Source: Pseudaeromonas sp963677375
GTDB taxonomy: Bacteria > Pseudomonadota > Gammaproteobacteria > Enterobacterales > Aeromonadaceae
Assembly (NCBI GenBank): GCA_963677375.2
Contig: CAXXIF010000003.1
Coordinates: 124,001-188,000, forward strand
Reading direction: 5' to 3'
Length of the DNA stretch: 64,000 nucleotides
In this document: in pieces, positions 23,888 through 33,312 of the stretch
Position numbering within the stretch: the stretch's first letter is position 1
Layout: every line of letters starts with the position of its first letter
Notes under the pieces: generated by a model
What the model was told of the DNA's origin: nothing
Database searches by the model: none
The model's input: the letters and a program-made list of their open reading frames with translations, nothing else
Program-made: the position numbers and the translations under genes

Positions 23888-25650
23888 ACTCCTTAACGCC
23901 TTCGCCCGATCCGGCCACGGCCATCGATGTGTGCCAGCTGAGCAAGCAGTTTGCCAAGGCGCCACAACCGGCACTGGCCGATGTCTCGTTGCAGGTTCGG
24001 CACGGCACCATCACCGGGCTGGTGGGGCCGGACGGCGCGGGCAAGACCACCTTGCTGCGCATTCTGGCCGGGCTATTGACCCCAAGTTCCGGTTCAGTGC
24101 GGGTGGCCGGGATCGATCCCTTTGCCACGGCTCAGAGCCAAAGCTCGAACCTGCACGAGCAGGTGGGCTATATGCCGCAAAAGTTCGGCCTCTACGAAGA
24201 TCTCACAGTCGCCGAGAACCTGGCCCTCTATGCCGATCTGCGTCAGGTGTTGGGCCAGGAACGCAAGGAGCGGCTCGAGCGACTCCTGGCCTTTACCGAT
24301 CTCGCCCGCTTTACCGACCGCTATGCCGGCAAGCTCTCCGGCGGCATGAAGCAAAAACTGGGGCTGGCCTGCACCCTGCTGGGGCGGCCCCAGATCCTGC
24401 TGCTGGATGAGCCCGGTGTCGGGGTCGATCCCCTCTCGCGGCGCGAGCTGTGGGCCATGGTGCGCGAACTGACCCAACAGGGAATGACAGTACTCTGGAG
24501 TACCGCCTATCTGGATGAAGCCGAACTGTGTGACGAGGTGTTGCTGCTGAGTCAGGGGCAACTGCTGGCGAGTGGAACGCCTCAAGCGCTCAAGGCTCCC
24601 ATGCAGGGTCGCTGCTGGAATATGACCCATCTCGGGACGGCCCGCCGCCCCCTGCTGCAACGGGCGTTGCGGTTGCCCGCGGTCATGGACGGCGTGATCC
24701 AGGGCAAGGAGATACGGCTGATGCTGCGCGAGGGGGCTGAATGCCCGGATCTGGCGGCGCTGCAGGCCGGAGAACAGGCCGTCTATCGCGCCGCCGAACC
24801 CCGTCTGGAAGATGCCTTTATCAGCCTGCTGGGAGGAGGCCCGGGGGGCGACTCCGTGCTCGCCGAGCTGATGCCGGATCTGCACTCGAATCACGGGCCA
24901 GATACGGCACCTGTCATCGAAGCCCATCAACTGACCAAGCGCTTTGGGGATTTTGTCGCCACCGACCAGGTGAGTTTTAGCGTCCAACGGGGTGAAATAT
25001 TCGGCCTGCTGGGACCCAACGGCGCGGGTAAGTCGACCACCTTCAAGATGGAGTGCGGCCTGCTCAAACCCAGCGAAGGCCAGGCGCTGGTGATGGGTTA
25101 TAGCCTCAAAAAAAGCCCCTCCCAGGCACGGCAACAATTGGGCTATATGGCGCAAAAATTTGCCCTCTATGCCCAGCTGACGGTGGCGCAGAATCTGCAG
25201 TTTTTTTCCGGCATCTATGGTCTGCAGGGCAACAAGCAACAGAAGAAAATGGCCCAGATGGTGGAAGCCTTCGATCTCGCCCCCTATCTGGATTCCCTAG
25301 CCGAGTCGCTGCCACTGGGTTACAAGCAACGGCTGGCATTGGCCTGCGCCGTGATGCACGAGCCGCCCGTGCTCTTTCTCGACGAGCCCACCTCGGGGGT
25401 CGACCCGGTGACACGCCGGGAATTCTGGACCCATATCAACGGTCTGGCCGATAAGGGCGTCACCATCATGGTGACCACCCATTTCATGGACGAGGCCGAG
25501 TACTGCGATCGCATCGCCCTCATTTATCGCGGCCGCACACTCGCGCTGGGGACCCCGGATGATCTCAAGCAGCGCGTGGCTAACGAGGCTCTGCCTAATC
25601 CCACCATGGAAGATGCCTTTATCCAGCTGGTCGAGGAGGCAGAACTATGA
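23884..25650 (+). CDS. ybhF: ABC exporter ATPase with two nucleotide-binding domains (YbhF)
   Basis: This 588-residue tandem ATPase energises the YbhSR permease. Domain 1 has Walker A GPDGAGKTT, signature LSGGMKQK and Walker B LLLDEPGVGVDP. Domain 2 has Walker A GPNGAGKST, Walker B LFLDEPTSGVDP and the H-loop TTHFMDEAEYCD. In domain 2 the LSGGQ-type signature is replaced by LPLGYKQR, as in E. coli YbhF. The residue pair after Walker A in domain 2 is MECGLL rather than the MMCGLL I recall from E. coli. The gene is coupled by 4-base overlaps on both sides. Confidence 0.95.
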   Translation: MNSLTPSPDPATAIDVCQLSKQFAKAPQPALADVSLQVRHGTITGLVGPDGAGKTTLLRILAGLLTPSSGSVRVAGIDPFATAQSQSSNLHEQVGYMPQKFGLYEDLTVAENLALYADLRQVLGQERKERLERLLAFTDLARFTDRYAGKLSGGMKQKLGLACTLLGRPQILLLDEPGVGVDPLSRRELWAMVRELTQQGMTVLWSTAYLDEAELCDEVLLLSQGQLLASGTPQALKAPMQGRCWNMTHLGTARRPLLQRALRLPAVMDGVIQGKEIRLMLREGAECPDLAALQAGEQAVYRAAEPRLEDAFISLLGGGPGGDSVLAELMPDLHSNHGPDTAPVIEAHQLTKRFGDFVATDQVSFSVQRGEIFGLLGPNGAGKSTTFKMECGLLKPSEGQALVMGYSLKKSPSQARQQLGYMAQKFALYAQLTVAQNLQFFSGIYGLQGNKQQKKMAQMVEAFDLAPYLDSLAESLPLGYKQRLALACAVMHEPPVLFLDEPTSGVDPVTRREFWTHINGLADKGVTIMVTTHFMDEAEYCDRIALIYRGRTLALGTPDDLKQRVANEALPNPTMEDAFIQLVEEAEL

Positions 25651-26774
25651 GTCGCCTATCCCCCCGTCGCCTGTGGGCCCTCTGTCGCAAGGAGAGCTAC
25701 CAGATCCTCCGCGACCCCAGCAGTATCCTCATCGCCTTTATCATGCCGGTGATCCTGCTGTTTGTACTGGGTTACGCCATCAATCTGGATGCCAACCACC
25801 TGCGGCTGGGGTTGCTGCGCGAAGAGAGCGGTGCCCCGGCCATCGGCTTTGAACAGGCGTTGCGTGCCAGTACCGTCTTTGCCATCCAGAAAGGTAGCTC
25901 CCGCCCCGAACTGATGGCGCAACTGGCGGCGGGCAAGTTGCGGGGCATTGTCATCATTCCCAATGACTTCTCCGCCCAGTGGGCTCAGGGGCACAACGCC
26001 GCCACCCTGCAGGTGCTGGTGGACGGTGCCGAGCCCAATACCGCCCAGTTTGTCGCCTCTGATGTGCAGGGGATCTGGGATAACTGGCGACGAGCCAACA
26101 GCCTGGAACATGGGCAGAACCCGCAAGAGCACATCCAGATCCTCACCCGGAGCTGGTTCAACGAGAGCAATATCAGCCGCAACTTTCTGGTGCCGGGCTC
26201 GATTGCCGTGGTGATGACCATCATAGGGGCTCTGTTGACCTCGCTGGTGGTGGCGCGGGAGTGGGAGCGCGGCACCATGGAGGCGCTGCTGGCCACGCCG
26301 GTGACTCGCGCCGAACTGCTGCTTTCCAAGATACTGCCCTACTATGTGCTGGGCATGCTCGCCTCCTGGCTCTGTCTGCTGGTGGCCGTCTATGTGATGC
26401 AGGTGCCGTTTCGCGGCTCGCTGCTAGCGCTGTTTGTGGTTACCACCCTGTTTCTCGGCTGTGCCCTCGGCATGGGGCTGTTTCTCTCCACCGTAATGCG
26501 CAATCAGTTCAATGCAGCCCAAGCGGCGCTGACGGCGGCCTTTCTACCCGCCATGATGCTCTCGGGTTTTGTGTTCGAGATTGCCAGCATGCCGCTGCCC
26601 CTGCAGTGGTTCACCCATATCATTCCCGCCCGTTACTACGCCAGTTCGTTGCAGACCCTGTTTCAGGCGGGCACGCTGCCGCAAGTACTAGGGCCCAACG
26701 TGCTGTTTTTACTACTGCTGTGTATCTTCTGGCTGGGGCTAACTGCCCTCAAGACCCGTCGCACTCTGGACTGA
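25647..26774 (+). CDS. ybhS: ABC-2 type permease YbhS
   Basis: The 375-residue permease has one N-terminal membrane helix (SILIAFIMPVILLFVLGYAI), a large extracytoplasmic domain (about 45-170) and five C-terminal helices, including the ABC-2 block REWERGTMEALLATPVTRAE. It forms the export channel together with YbhR. The gene overlaps ybhF by 4 bases. Confidence 0.93.
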   Translation: MSRLSPRRLWALCRKESYQILRDPSSILIAFIMPVILLFVLGYAINLDANHLRLGLLREESGAPAIGFEQALRASTVFAIQKGSSRPELMAQLAAGKLRGIVIIPNDFSAQWAQGHNAATLQVLVDGAEPNTAQFVASDVQGIWDNWRRANSLEHGQNPQEHIQILTRSWFNESNISRNFLVPGSIAVVMTIIGALLTSLVVAREWERGTMEALLATPVTRAELLLSKILPYYVLGMLASWLCLLVAVYVMQVPFRGSLLALFVVTTLFLGCALGMGLFLSTVMRNQFNAAQAALTAAFLPAMMLSGFVFEIASMPLPLQWFTHIIPARYYASSLQTLFQAGTLPQVLGPNVLFLLLLCIFWLGLTALKTRRTLD

Positions 26775-26778
26775 CCCC

Positions 26779-27873
26779 ATGCTCTATCGATTGCTTTGCC
26801 TGATCCGTAAAGAGTTGCAGGCGCTGCTCAACAACAAGCAGGGACGCATGCTGCTCATCATGCCGGTGATCCTGCAAACGGCCATTTTCCCCTTTGCCGC
26901 CACGCTAGAGGTGCGCAACAGCTCGCTGGCCATCTACGATGAGGATGGCTCGGCGCAAAGTATCGAGCTGGTACAACGCCTGAGTCAGGCCAGCGCCTTT
27001 AGCCTGATAATGAGTATCCATGATGCGCCGACTCTGCAAAAAGCCATTGATGATCAACAGGTTTTATTAGCGGTGCATATTCCGGCGGATTTCTCCCGCC
27101 GCCTGCTGCTCGGGCAGAGTACGGGCGTGCAACTGCTGGTGGATGGCCGCCGCTCTAATAGCGGCCAGATTGCCGCCAGCTATGCCAGCCAGATCATCCA
27201 GCAGTATCAAAAAGAGAGTGTGGGCGAGCCCCCAGCAACCCTGCTGGTGCGCCATCTGTATAACCCGAACCTGGAGTTCAAGTGGCATGTGCTACCGAGT
27301 CTGGTAGCCATCATCACCACCATCGGCTGTCTCATCGTCACCGCCTTGTCGGTGGCCCGGGAGCGCGAAGAGGGCACCTTCGATCAGCTTCTGGTCTCGC
27401 CGCTAACTCCGGCCTATATCATGGCAGGCAAGGCAATCCCCGGGATGCTGGTGGCCTTTATGCAGGGCGGCTTTATCGCCTTGGTCGCCCACTTTCTCTA
27501 TGGCGTCCCCTTTACCGGCTCGCTGCCTGCCCTCATCAGCGGCATGCTGGCCTACGGGCTGGCGCTGGCCGGCATAGGGCTCTTTATTTCGTCGCTGTGT
27601 ACCAACCAGCAACAGGCGTTTCTGGGCGTCTTCTGCTTCATGGTACCGGCGGTGAACCTCTCGGGCTATGTGGCCCCCATCGAGAATATGCCGCTGATTT
27701 TTCAAGGGCTGGCGCACATCAACCCCCTCACCTACTTCATCCTGTTGCTCAAGGGGGTCTTCCTCAAGGGGTTCGGCTTGGCTGAATGCTGGCCCCAACT
27801 CTGGCCATTGCTGCTCTTTTCCCTCTGTACCCTGTCACTGGCCTTGCGCCTGTTCCGGCGGCATATTGCCTAA
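26779..27873 (+). CDS. ybhR: ABC-2 type permease YbhR
   Basis: The 364-residue partner of YbhS has the same topology: one helix near the N-terminus (RMLLIMPVILQTAIFPFA), a periplasmic domain, then five helices with the motif REREEGTFDQLLVSPLTPAY. It is the last gene of the cecR-ybhGFSR operon, starting 4 bases after ybhS ends. In E. coli this exporter affects sensitivity to cefoperazone, chloramphenicol and cations; the substrate here is inferred. Confidence 0.93.
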   Translation: MLYRLLCLIRKELQALLNNKQGRMLLIMPVILQTAIFPFAATLEVRNSSLAIYDEDGSAQSIELVQRLSQASAFSLIMSIHDAPTLQKAIDDQQVLLAVHIPADFSRRLLLGQSTGVQLLVDGRRSNSGQIAASYASQIIQQYQKESVGEPPATLLVRHLYNPNLEFKWHVLPSLVAIITTIGCLIVTALSVAREREEGTFDQLLVSPLTPAYIMAGKAIPGMLVAFMQGGFIALVAHFLYGVPFTGSLPALISGMLAYGLALAGIGLFISSLCTNQQQAFLGVFCFMVPAVNLSGYVAPIENMPLIFQGLAHINPLTYFILLLKGVFLKGFGLAECWPQLWPLLLFSLCTLSLALRLFRRHIA

Positions 27874-27895
27874 AAAACACAACCTAGAAACCGCA

Positions 27896-27976
27896 GCCTC
27901 GCAACCCATGACCCTTTGCGCCATGGCGTGGCCACAGCCGGACCCTCGGCACCGCAGCCGCCGAATGTTGCGAGGC
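27896..27976. repeat. 10-base inverted repeat between convergent ybhR and lysR-type genes
   Basis: GCCTCGCAAC (27896-27905) and GTTGCGAGGC (27967-27976) are perfect inverse copies separated by 61 bases. The right arm touches the stop of the LysR gene. It could form a long-loop hairpin serving as a shared terminator or RNA-stability element. Confidence 0.5.
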
Positions 27977-28872
27977 TAGCGCCACAGGGGATCGGCGGCC
28001 ATCCGGGTTACCAGAAAATCCACAAAGCTGCGCAGTAGCGGCGACATCTGTTTGCGGGTGCCATACACGGCGTGAATGCCCATGCTGATGGGGGTCCACT
28101 CGGGTAATAACGCCACCAGCTGCCCCTGAGCCAGTAAGGAGGCCACCGAGTAACTCGGCTGTAAACTGATACCGCAGCCCTTCAGAGTCGCACTGAGTAA
28201 CAGGTTGGAGATATTGCCGCTGAACGTGCCACTGACCGGAACGGATGCCGGTCCATCCGGACTGTCAAACGTCCATAAACTCTTACCGAAATAGCTGTAG
28301 GTCAGGCAATTGTGATGCGCCAGATCCTGGACCTGCTGCGGAATGCCATGGGCCTTGAGGTACTCGGGTGAAGCGCACACTACGGAATGACAGACCCCCA
28401 GACGTCGAGCTACCAGATTGGGGTCCAGTTCATTGCTGATCCGTAAGGCCAAGTCGATGCGCTCCGCCACCAGATCCACGGTCCGATCCAGCACCAGCAC
28501 ATCGATGCCGGTCCCCGGCCACAGGGCCAGATACTCATGGGCAGCCGCCACCAGCAGGGCCTCGGCCAGCGAGTAACTGCAGGTGATACGCAACTGTCCC
28601 TTGGGAGCAGCACTCTGGCTCGCAGCAACTTGTTCCATCTCCTCCCCCAGCGCTAGCATGGCCCGGGCCCGCTGCAACGCGGCTTCACCGGCACTGGTCA
28701 GACTCTGCCGCCGGGTGGTGCGATGCAGCAAGCGTGCTCCCATCCAGCGTTCCAACTCACCCAGATAGCGCGACGCCATGGCGCGGGAGATCTCCAGTTG
28801 TTCGGCGCCGGCACTCAGGCTGCCACGCTCCACAATGGCCACGAATACGCGCAGGGCGGTCAATCGGTCCAT
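27976..28872 (-). CDS. LysR-family transcriptional regulator
   Basis: This 298-residue LTTR has an N-terminal winged helix-turn-helix (MDRLTALRVFVAIVERGSLS, then AAEQLEISRAMASRYLGELE-like sequence) and an effector-binding domain from about residue 90. It is divergent from the MBL-fold gene across about 100 bases, the classic arrangement in which an LTTR controls its neighbour and itself. The effector is unknown. Confidence 0.9.
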   Translation of the reverse strand: MDRLTALRVFVAIVERGSLSAGAEQLEISRAMASRYLGELERWMGARLLHRTTRRQSLTSAGEAALQRARAMLALGEEMEQVAASQSAAPKGQLRITCSYSLAEALLVAAAHEYLALWPGTGIDVLVLDRTVDLVAERIDLALRISNELDPNLVARRLGVCHSVVCASPEYLKAHGIPQQVQDLAHHNCLTYSYFGKSLWTFDSPDGPASVPVSGTFSGNISNLLLSATLKGCGISLQPSYSVASLLAQGQLVALLPEWTPISMGIHAVYGTRKQMSPLLRSFVDFLVTRMAADPLWR

Positions 28873-28990
28873 GTCATTTGCTCGATATATGCAACAGTTA
28901 TGTGCTTATTATGCCGTATATGTCAGCACATTGATCCAATAAACTTCTCTCATCGCCGGTAACGGCCCCCCCACGATGAGAACCCATAAG

Positions 28991-29860
28991 ATGAATAAAA
29001 CCTTCGATACCTTGCGCCTGAGCACCCTGCTGGTCACCACGCTGGCCAGCGCCAGCACACTGGCTGCCCCCTTGCATATCACTGTCTACAACCCGGGAGA
29101 AAAAGCCATATTCCCGGTCTCCTCCACTCTGGTGAGTGGCCAGAAAGAGGCAATCCTGGTGGATGCCCAATTCAGCGTGACCGACGGCAAGGCGCTGGTG
29201 GATCTGATCCAGCACAGTGGCAAGACGCTGACCACAGTGGTGATCAGCGGGGGTGATCCGGATTACTATTTTGGTCTGGAGCCCATCAAGGCGGCCTTTC
29301 CCCATGTCAAGGTCGTGGCGACCCAGCAGATCATCGACCATATCCAGCAGACCAAGGACGCCAAGCTGGCCTACTGGGGTCCCATTCTGGGTAAACAGGC
29401 ACCCAAGCGTCTGTTTGTTCCCACCCTGCTCAGCAGCAGCACCCTGACGCTGGAAGGCGAAACCCTCGAGATCAAGGAGCGGGACACCCATCAAGCGTAT
29501 CTGTGGGCACCGTCCATCCAGACCGCCTTCGGTGGCGTACTGGTCAGTGCCGGGCAACATATCTGGACCGCCGACAGCCAGAGCCAGACCGCACGATTGG
29601 AGTGGACGACGGCGTTGGAGCATCTTGCAGCCCTGCATCCCAAGCGGGTCGTACCGGGCCACTTTCTGGGCACAGAGCCCCAAGGAAGTGCCGCCGTCAC
29701 CTTTACCCATGACTACCTGAAGTTCTACGAACAGGCCCTGAGCCAGAGCAAGAATTCGAGCGAGCTGCTCCAGAAGCTCAAGGCGGCCTACCCAGCCCTG
29801 CCGGTCGATGAGGGAATGGCCATCAGCGCCAAGGTCAATACCGGCGAGATGAAATGGTAA
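28991..29860 (+). CDS. Secreted MBL-fold protein lacking the zinc-binding histidines
   Basis: The 289-residue precursor has a signal peptide ending near STLAA. The fold is recognisable from AILVDAQFS, VVISGGDPDYYFG and HPKRVVPGHFLG. The canonical THxHxDH motif reads SGGDPDY at residues 86-92. All three histidines are replaced (G87, D89, Y92) and only D91 and the later GH remain, so a normal dinuclear zinc site is unlikely. It may be a binding protein or a deviant hydrolase. I prefer the second ATG (28991), with GAGA upstream; the first would add five residues. It is probably regulated by the divergent LysR protein. Confidence 0.75.
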   Translation: MNKTFDTLRLSTLLVTTLASASTLAAPLHITVYNPGEKAIFPVSSTLVSGQKEAILVDAQFSVTDGKALVDLIQHSGKTLTTVVISGGDPDYYFGLEPIKAAFPHVKVVATQQIIDHIQQTKDAKLAYWGPILGKQAPKRLFVPTLLSSSTLTLEGETLEIKERDTHQAYLWAPSIQTAFGGVLVSAGQHIWTADSQSQTARLEWTTALEHLAALHPKRVVPGHFLGTEPQGSAAVTFTHDYLKFYEQALSQSKNSSELLQKLKAAYPALPVDEGMAISAKVNTGEMKW

Positions 29861-29866
29861 GCCTGC

Positions 29867-29893
29867 GGCCGGGCCCGACGCCCGGCCATTTTT
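29867..29893 (+). terminator. Rho-independent terminator after the MBL-fold gene
   Basis: The GC-rich stem GGCCGGGC / GCCCGGCC (29867-29887) is followed by ATTTTT. Confidence 0.85.
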
Positions 29894-29917
29894 ATCGAGC
29901 CCCGTCTGGAGGTAAAC

Positions 29918-30559
29918 ATGCCGCAAACCCGATTGCACTATATCTATGATCCCCTCTGTGGCTGGTGCTACGGCGCAGCGCCACTGATCTAGGCAGCCAG
30001 CCAACTATCCGGTGTCGCGATAGAACTCCACGCCGGAGGACTCTGGTTAGGCTCCCGCCGTCAAGCCATGGGCACCGCCTTGCGGGATTATGTGCGTCCT
30101 CATGACGAGCGGATCGAGGCCCTGACTGGTCAGCACTTTGGCAAGCGTTATTTCAACGAACTGCTGTTAAACCCCGCCTATAGTTTGGACTCTGAACCAC
30201 CCATCCTGGCCATTCTGGCAATCACCAAACTCGGAGGCAGTGGCTTTCAACTGCTTACTCGTATTCAACAAAGCCATTACCGGGATGGCCACTGGATAGG
30301 CCATTTACCGCGGCTGACGGCACTGGCAGAGGAGCAGTGTGTCAATGAAACCGCCTTTGTCACCCACTATGGGCAAGCGGATCTGGTCGGGCATCTGGCC
30401 GAGAGTCAGCAATGGCTAGGGCGCCTGGGGGGACAAGGTTACCCCACCCTGGGACTAGAGCGGCAAGGCGAGCTGATCCCGATTGCACCTTTTTTGGGGG
30501 AGCCGTCGGCTTTTGTCCGGCAACTGCAGAGCCTGTTAGCTACTGGCGAGCACTCCTGA
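29918..30559 (+). pseudogene. DsbA-family thioredoxin-like protein with in-frame amber stop
   Basis: The frame from ATG 29918 (GGAGG upstream) encodes a DsbA/FrnE-type protein with the active site DPLCGWCYGA (CxxC at residues 14 and 17). Codon 25 is TAG (29990-29992). The frame then continues without any stop to 30559 and keeps family-like sequence (GGLWLGSRR, FGKRYFNELL, GYPTLGLE). A single C-to-T change from CAG (Gln) explains it. It is either a recent pseudogene, a sequencing error or, less likely, suppressed. It lacks a signal peptide, as do cytosolic members of this family. Confidence 0.8.
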
Positions 30560-30591
30560 CCCACTCGTTGGCCGAAAACCCGCAACAACTG

Positions 30592-30623
30592 ACTAGGCCT
30601 GCTCAACGTTAAGCAGGCCTAGT
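30592..30623. terminator. Perfect 12-base stem hairpin after the DsbA-like gene
   Basis: ACTAGGCCTGCT / AGCAGGCCTAGT encloses an eight-base loop. There is no clear T tract, so it may be a weak terminator or an RNA-stabilising structure. Confidence 0.55.
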
Positions 30624-30779
30624 CGAATCCGATTATCAACTCCCCCAACTATACCCCTATCGGCATCAGGGTCAGCTCCCAAAACAGCGAAATAGCTCTC
30701 CTGACGCACCACCTTGTGGACTCCACTGTCCCCTTGATTTGTTATGCTGGGGCCAGATGACTCGAATGGAGAACCGCAG

Positions 30780-31646
30780 ATGGACAGGGAGCGCTTGCTC
30801 TATGCCGGAGAATTTTTGGAAAGCAATCTGTTTGAGCCGCTGACGGCGCAGGATATCGCCGCCTCGGCGGCCATGTCGCTGCGTTCGTTGCAGCGCCACT
30901 TTGCCGACTCGGTGGGTGAGAGTCTCGCCAGCTATGTACGCGGGCGTCGTCTAACCTTGGCAGCCCAGCAACTGGTGCAGGGCCATCCGGATATCCTCGG
31001 TCTGGCCCTCGACTGTCAGTTTGGCAGCCATGAGGCCTTTAGCCGCGCCTTCCGCCGCCATTACTTTATGAGCCCCAGTGAATTTCGTCAGCAGGGTTGC
31101 CTGACCCATAACTACCACAGGCCTCTCCTGGATGAAGCTGTGCTCGGCGAATTGAACGCCCAGCGCCAGCAGCAGCCGCGGCTCAGCCAGGCACCGGAAC
31201 AAGCGCTATGGGGCCTCAGCGCCATCATGCATCCGGATCAGATGAACGGCCTGCCGCTGATGCGGCTGACCCAGCGTCTGAGCGCCGATCTCCAGACCCT
31301 GTTTGGTCCGGGACAGACCCCGCGGGTGTTTATCTACAAGCCGCGCCCCGGCCAGTGCCACGATTTTTGTGTCATGGTCGCCGTAAAAGCCAGGGCTGGG
31401 ACCGCACCGGCCGGGCTTGCGACCCTGATCCTGCCCGCAGGTTTTAGGGCCACCTTTACCCTACAGGGCGACGAAACCCTGCTGCCAGTCTTTATGTACC
31501 ACTGTTATGCCCAGTGGATCTTTCATAGCGGCTGGCACTTTGCCGATGCCCCGGTAGAGCTGCATTTCCCTCATGCGCGCGAGAGGCATTTTCGCCTCAC
31601 ACTGCCGGTACGCACCACCCCCAGCTCCGGTTATCAGCTTTGGTAA
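30780..31646 (+). CDS. AraC-family regulator with GyrI-like effector domain
   Basis: The 288-residue protein has its AraC DNA-binding domain at the N-terminus (two HTH units, including AMSLRSLQRHFADSVG and FGSHEAFSRAFRRHY). A C-terminal beta-rich domain resembling the GyrI/Rob small-molecule-binding fold follows, an order seen in Rob and relatives. I start at MDRERLLY, which has GGAGA 8 bases upstream. Binding of a drug-like ligand is inferred, and the target genes are unknown. Confidence 0.85.
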   Translation: MDRERLLYAGEFLESNLFEPLTAQDIAASAAMSLRSLQRHFADSVGESLASYVRGRRLTLAAQQLVQGHPDILGLALDCQFGSHEAFSRAFRRHYFMSPSEFRQQGCLTHNYHRPLLDEAVLGELNAQRQQQPRLSQAPEQALWGLSAIMHPDQMNGLPLMRLTQRLSADLQTLFGPGQTPRVFIYKPRPGQCHDFCVMVAVKARAGTAPAGLATLILPAGFRATFTLQGDETLLPVFMYHCYAQWIFHSGWHFADAPVELHFPHARERHFRLTLPVRTTPSSGYQLW

Positions 31647-31813
31647 AAACCGCGAGAACATCAAACCGGCCGACAGTACGACACCTCAACCATAAAACTT
31701 TACCCATTGTTTTTATGTGTTTTTTGTATGTCTGGTCGGTTGGCGCAAACTATCAAGCTTCGAAAAGGCGGCTCGCATAGGGTGATGGCAGGTCAACCTC
31801 AAGGAGCCCGTAT

Positions 31814-33238
31814 ATGACCCGCTACGCCGTTATTCCCCTGCTGCTGTCCGCCCTGACGGCCCAGGCCAGTGATGTGACCGCAACCCGCTGGCAAGGTCAG
31901 TGGAGAGATGGCTTTCGTGACGCCCTCACCCTCTCTCCTCTGGATGCCAAGCAAATGAAGGTGCACTACTGGCGCAAGCTCGATGCCGATTATCAGCAGG
32001 CCGAGCTGCAATTTGATGCCATCGCCACCATAGCGCAGACCGAGCCGCTGACCCTCGACTGGAAGATAGAGGGCGACCCCCAACAGGGGAAAATGCACTT
32101 GACCTATCAGGCCAAAGAGGATGCCATGGCCCTGACCTACCAGAGCACTCAGCAAGGAGGCACCGTGAGTCTGCATCGCAGTGACGCCCGTAAAATCAGG
32201 GGCGGCAACAAGCCCGATCCCCTCCTCGAACCCAGCCTGAGCCCGCAACCGGGAAGTAAGGCGGTAACCTTCACCTGGCGGGCCCCAGCAGCCAAGGCGG
32301 TGTTTCTAGCGGGCGAGATGAATGACTGGCAAGCCGATACACTGCCCATGGTCAAAAACGGCCAAGGCCAGTGGCAACTGACCGTTTATCTGGAACCCGG
32401 TCGTTGGTCTTATAAATTTGTGCAAGATGGCCTCTGGCTTACCGACACCCACAACCCGCTCAAGCACGCCGATGGCCAAGGGGGGTATAACTCCATGCTG
32501 CAGGTGGGCACTCAGGACCCCCTCTTCGTGCCCAGAGCCGACAGCCGCGAACGCGGCACCTTGCAGGAGCTGAGTTTGAACAGCCATGAGCTGGGCGTGC
32601 GCCCACTGCTGCTCTACCGACCGGCCGGGGTGACACCCGATGTCATCCTGCCTTGGGCCCTGGTGCTGCATGGTTATGGCATGGATCGCCACCAGTGGGT
32701 CAACGACGGGGATCTGCCCACCCTGCTGGATAACCTGATCGCCCAGAAAAAGATCCCGCCCATGGCGCTGTTGATGGTCGATGGCGGCAAGAGCTTCTAC
32801 CAAGGGCCGACCGAGCGATTTCTGATGCAGGATTTATTGCCCCATACGGCACAGTGGGGTCTGAGTGAAAACCCGAGCCAGCGCGCCTTGCTCGGCGTTT
32901 CCATGGGGGGCTTCGGTGCCTTCAACCTGGCCTATCTCTACCCGAACCGCTTCGCCACCAGCGTCGCCCTCTCCGGCTTCTTCGATATGGGGCCGCTCAC
33001 CCAGTGGGACCCCAAGCGGGTGACGAGCATCCAGGCACCGCAGCTATATTGCGGCGAGCAGGATAAGACCAGCCTGAAAAGCAACCACGATCTGGAGCAC
33101 TATCTGCGCCAGGCTGGCGTGACACTCCCCTTTCACTATACGGCGGGTGGCCACACCTGGCACTACTGGCAAACCATCATGCCGGAGGTTGTGACTCGAA
33201 TGGCGCAGGTTATTACACCCTCGGGCCAACAGGGATAA
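31814..33238 (+). CDS. Secreted esterase with CBM48-like domain
   Basis: The 474-residue precursor has a signal peptide ending at TAQAS. After a beta-rich N-terminal part (20-140) comes an isoamylase-N/CBM48-like domain at about 145-230 (VFLAGEMNDWQ, GRWSYKFVQDGLWLTDTHNP). Residues 255-470 form an esterase-D-like alpha/beta hydrolase with the nucleophile elbow GVSMGGFG, an acid in CGEQDKT and a histidine in GGHTWHYW. It is likely a periplasmic or secreted carbohydrate-associated or siderophore-type esterase. The substrate is not determinable. Confidence 0.85.
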   Translation: MTRYAVIPLLLSALTAQASDVTATRWQGQWRDGFRDALTLSPLDAKQMKVHYWRKLDADYQQAELQFDAIATIAQTEPLTLDWKIEGDPQQGKMHLTYQAKEDAMALTYQSTQQGGTVSLHRSDARKIRGGNKPDPLLEPSLSPQPGSKAVTFTWRAPAAKAVFLAGEMNDWQADTLPMVKNGQGQWQLTVYLEPGRWSYKFVQDGLWLTDTHNPLKHADGQGGYNSMLQVGTQDPLFVPRADSRERGTLQELSLNSHELGVRPLLLYRPAGVTPDVILPWALVLHGYGMDRHQWVNDGDLPTLLDNLIAQKKIPPMALLMVDGGKSFYQGPTERFLMQDLLPHTAQWGLSENPSQRALLGVSMGGFGAFNLAYLYPNRFATSVALSGFFDMGPLTQWDPKRVTSIQAPQLYCGEQDKTSLKSNHDLEHYLRQAGVTLPFHYTAGGHTWHYWQTIMPEVVTRMAQVITPSGQQG

Positions 33239-33312
33239 CGGAACACCGAGAACGGCCCCTATCGTGGAAATCCGGCCCCTTTCGCCACACCAGACATAGA
33301 ACATGCTGAGTC

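Noticed and set aside
28898..30004. A 368-codon leftward open frame opposite the MBL-fold gene
   Set aside because: It is antisense to a clear exported-protein gene and shows no recognisable domain or ribosome site.
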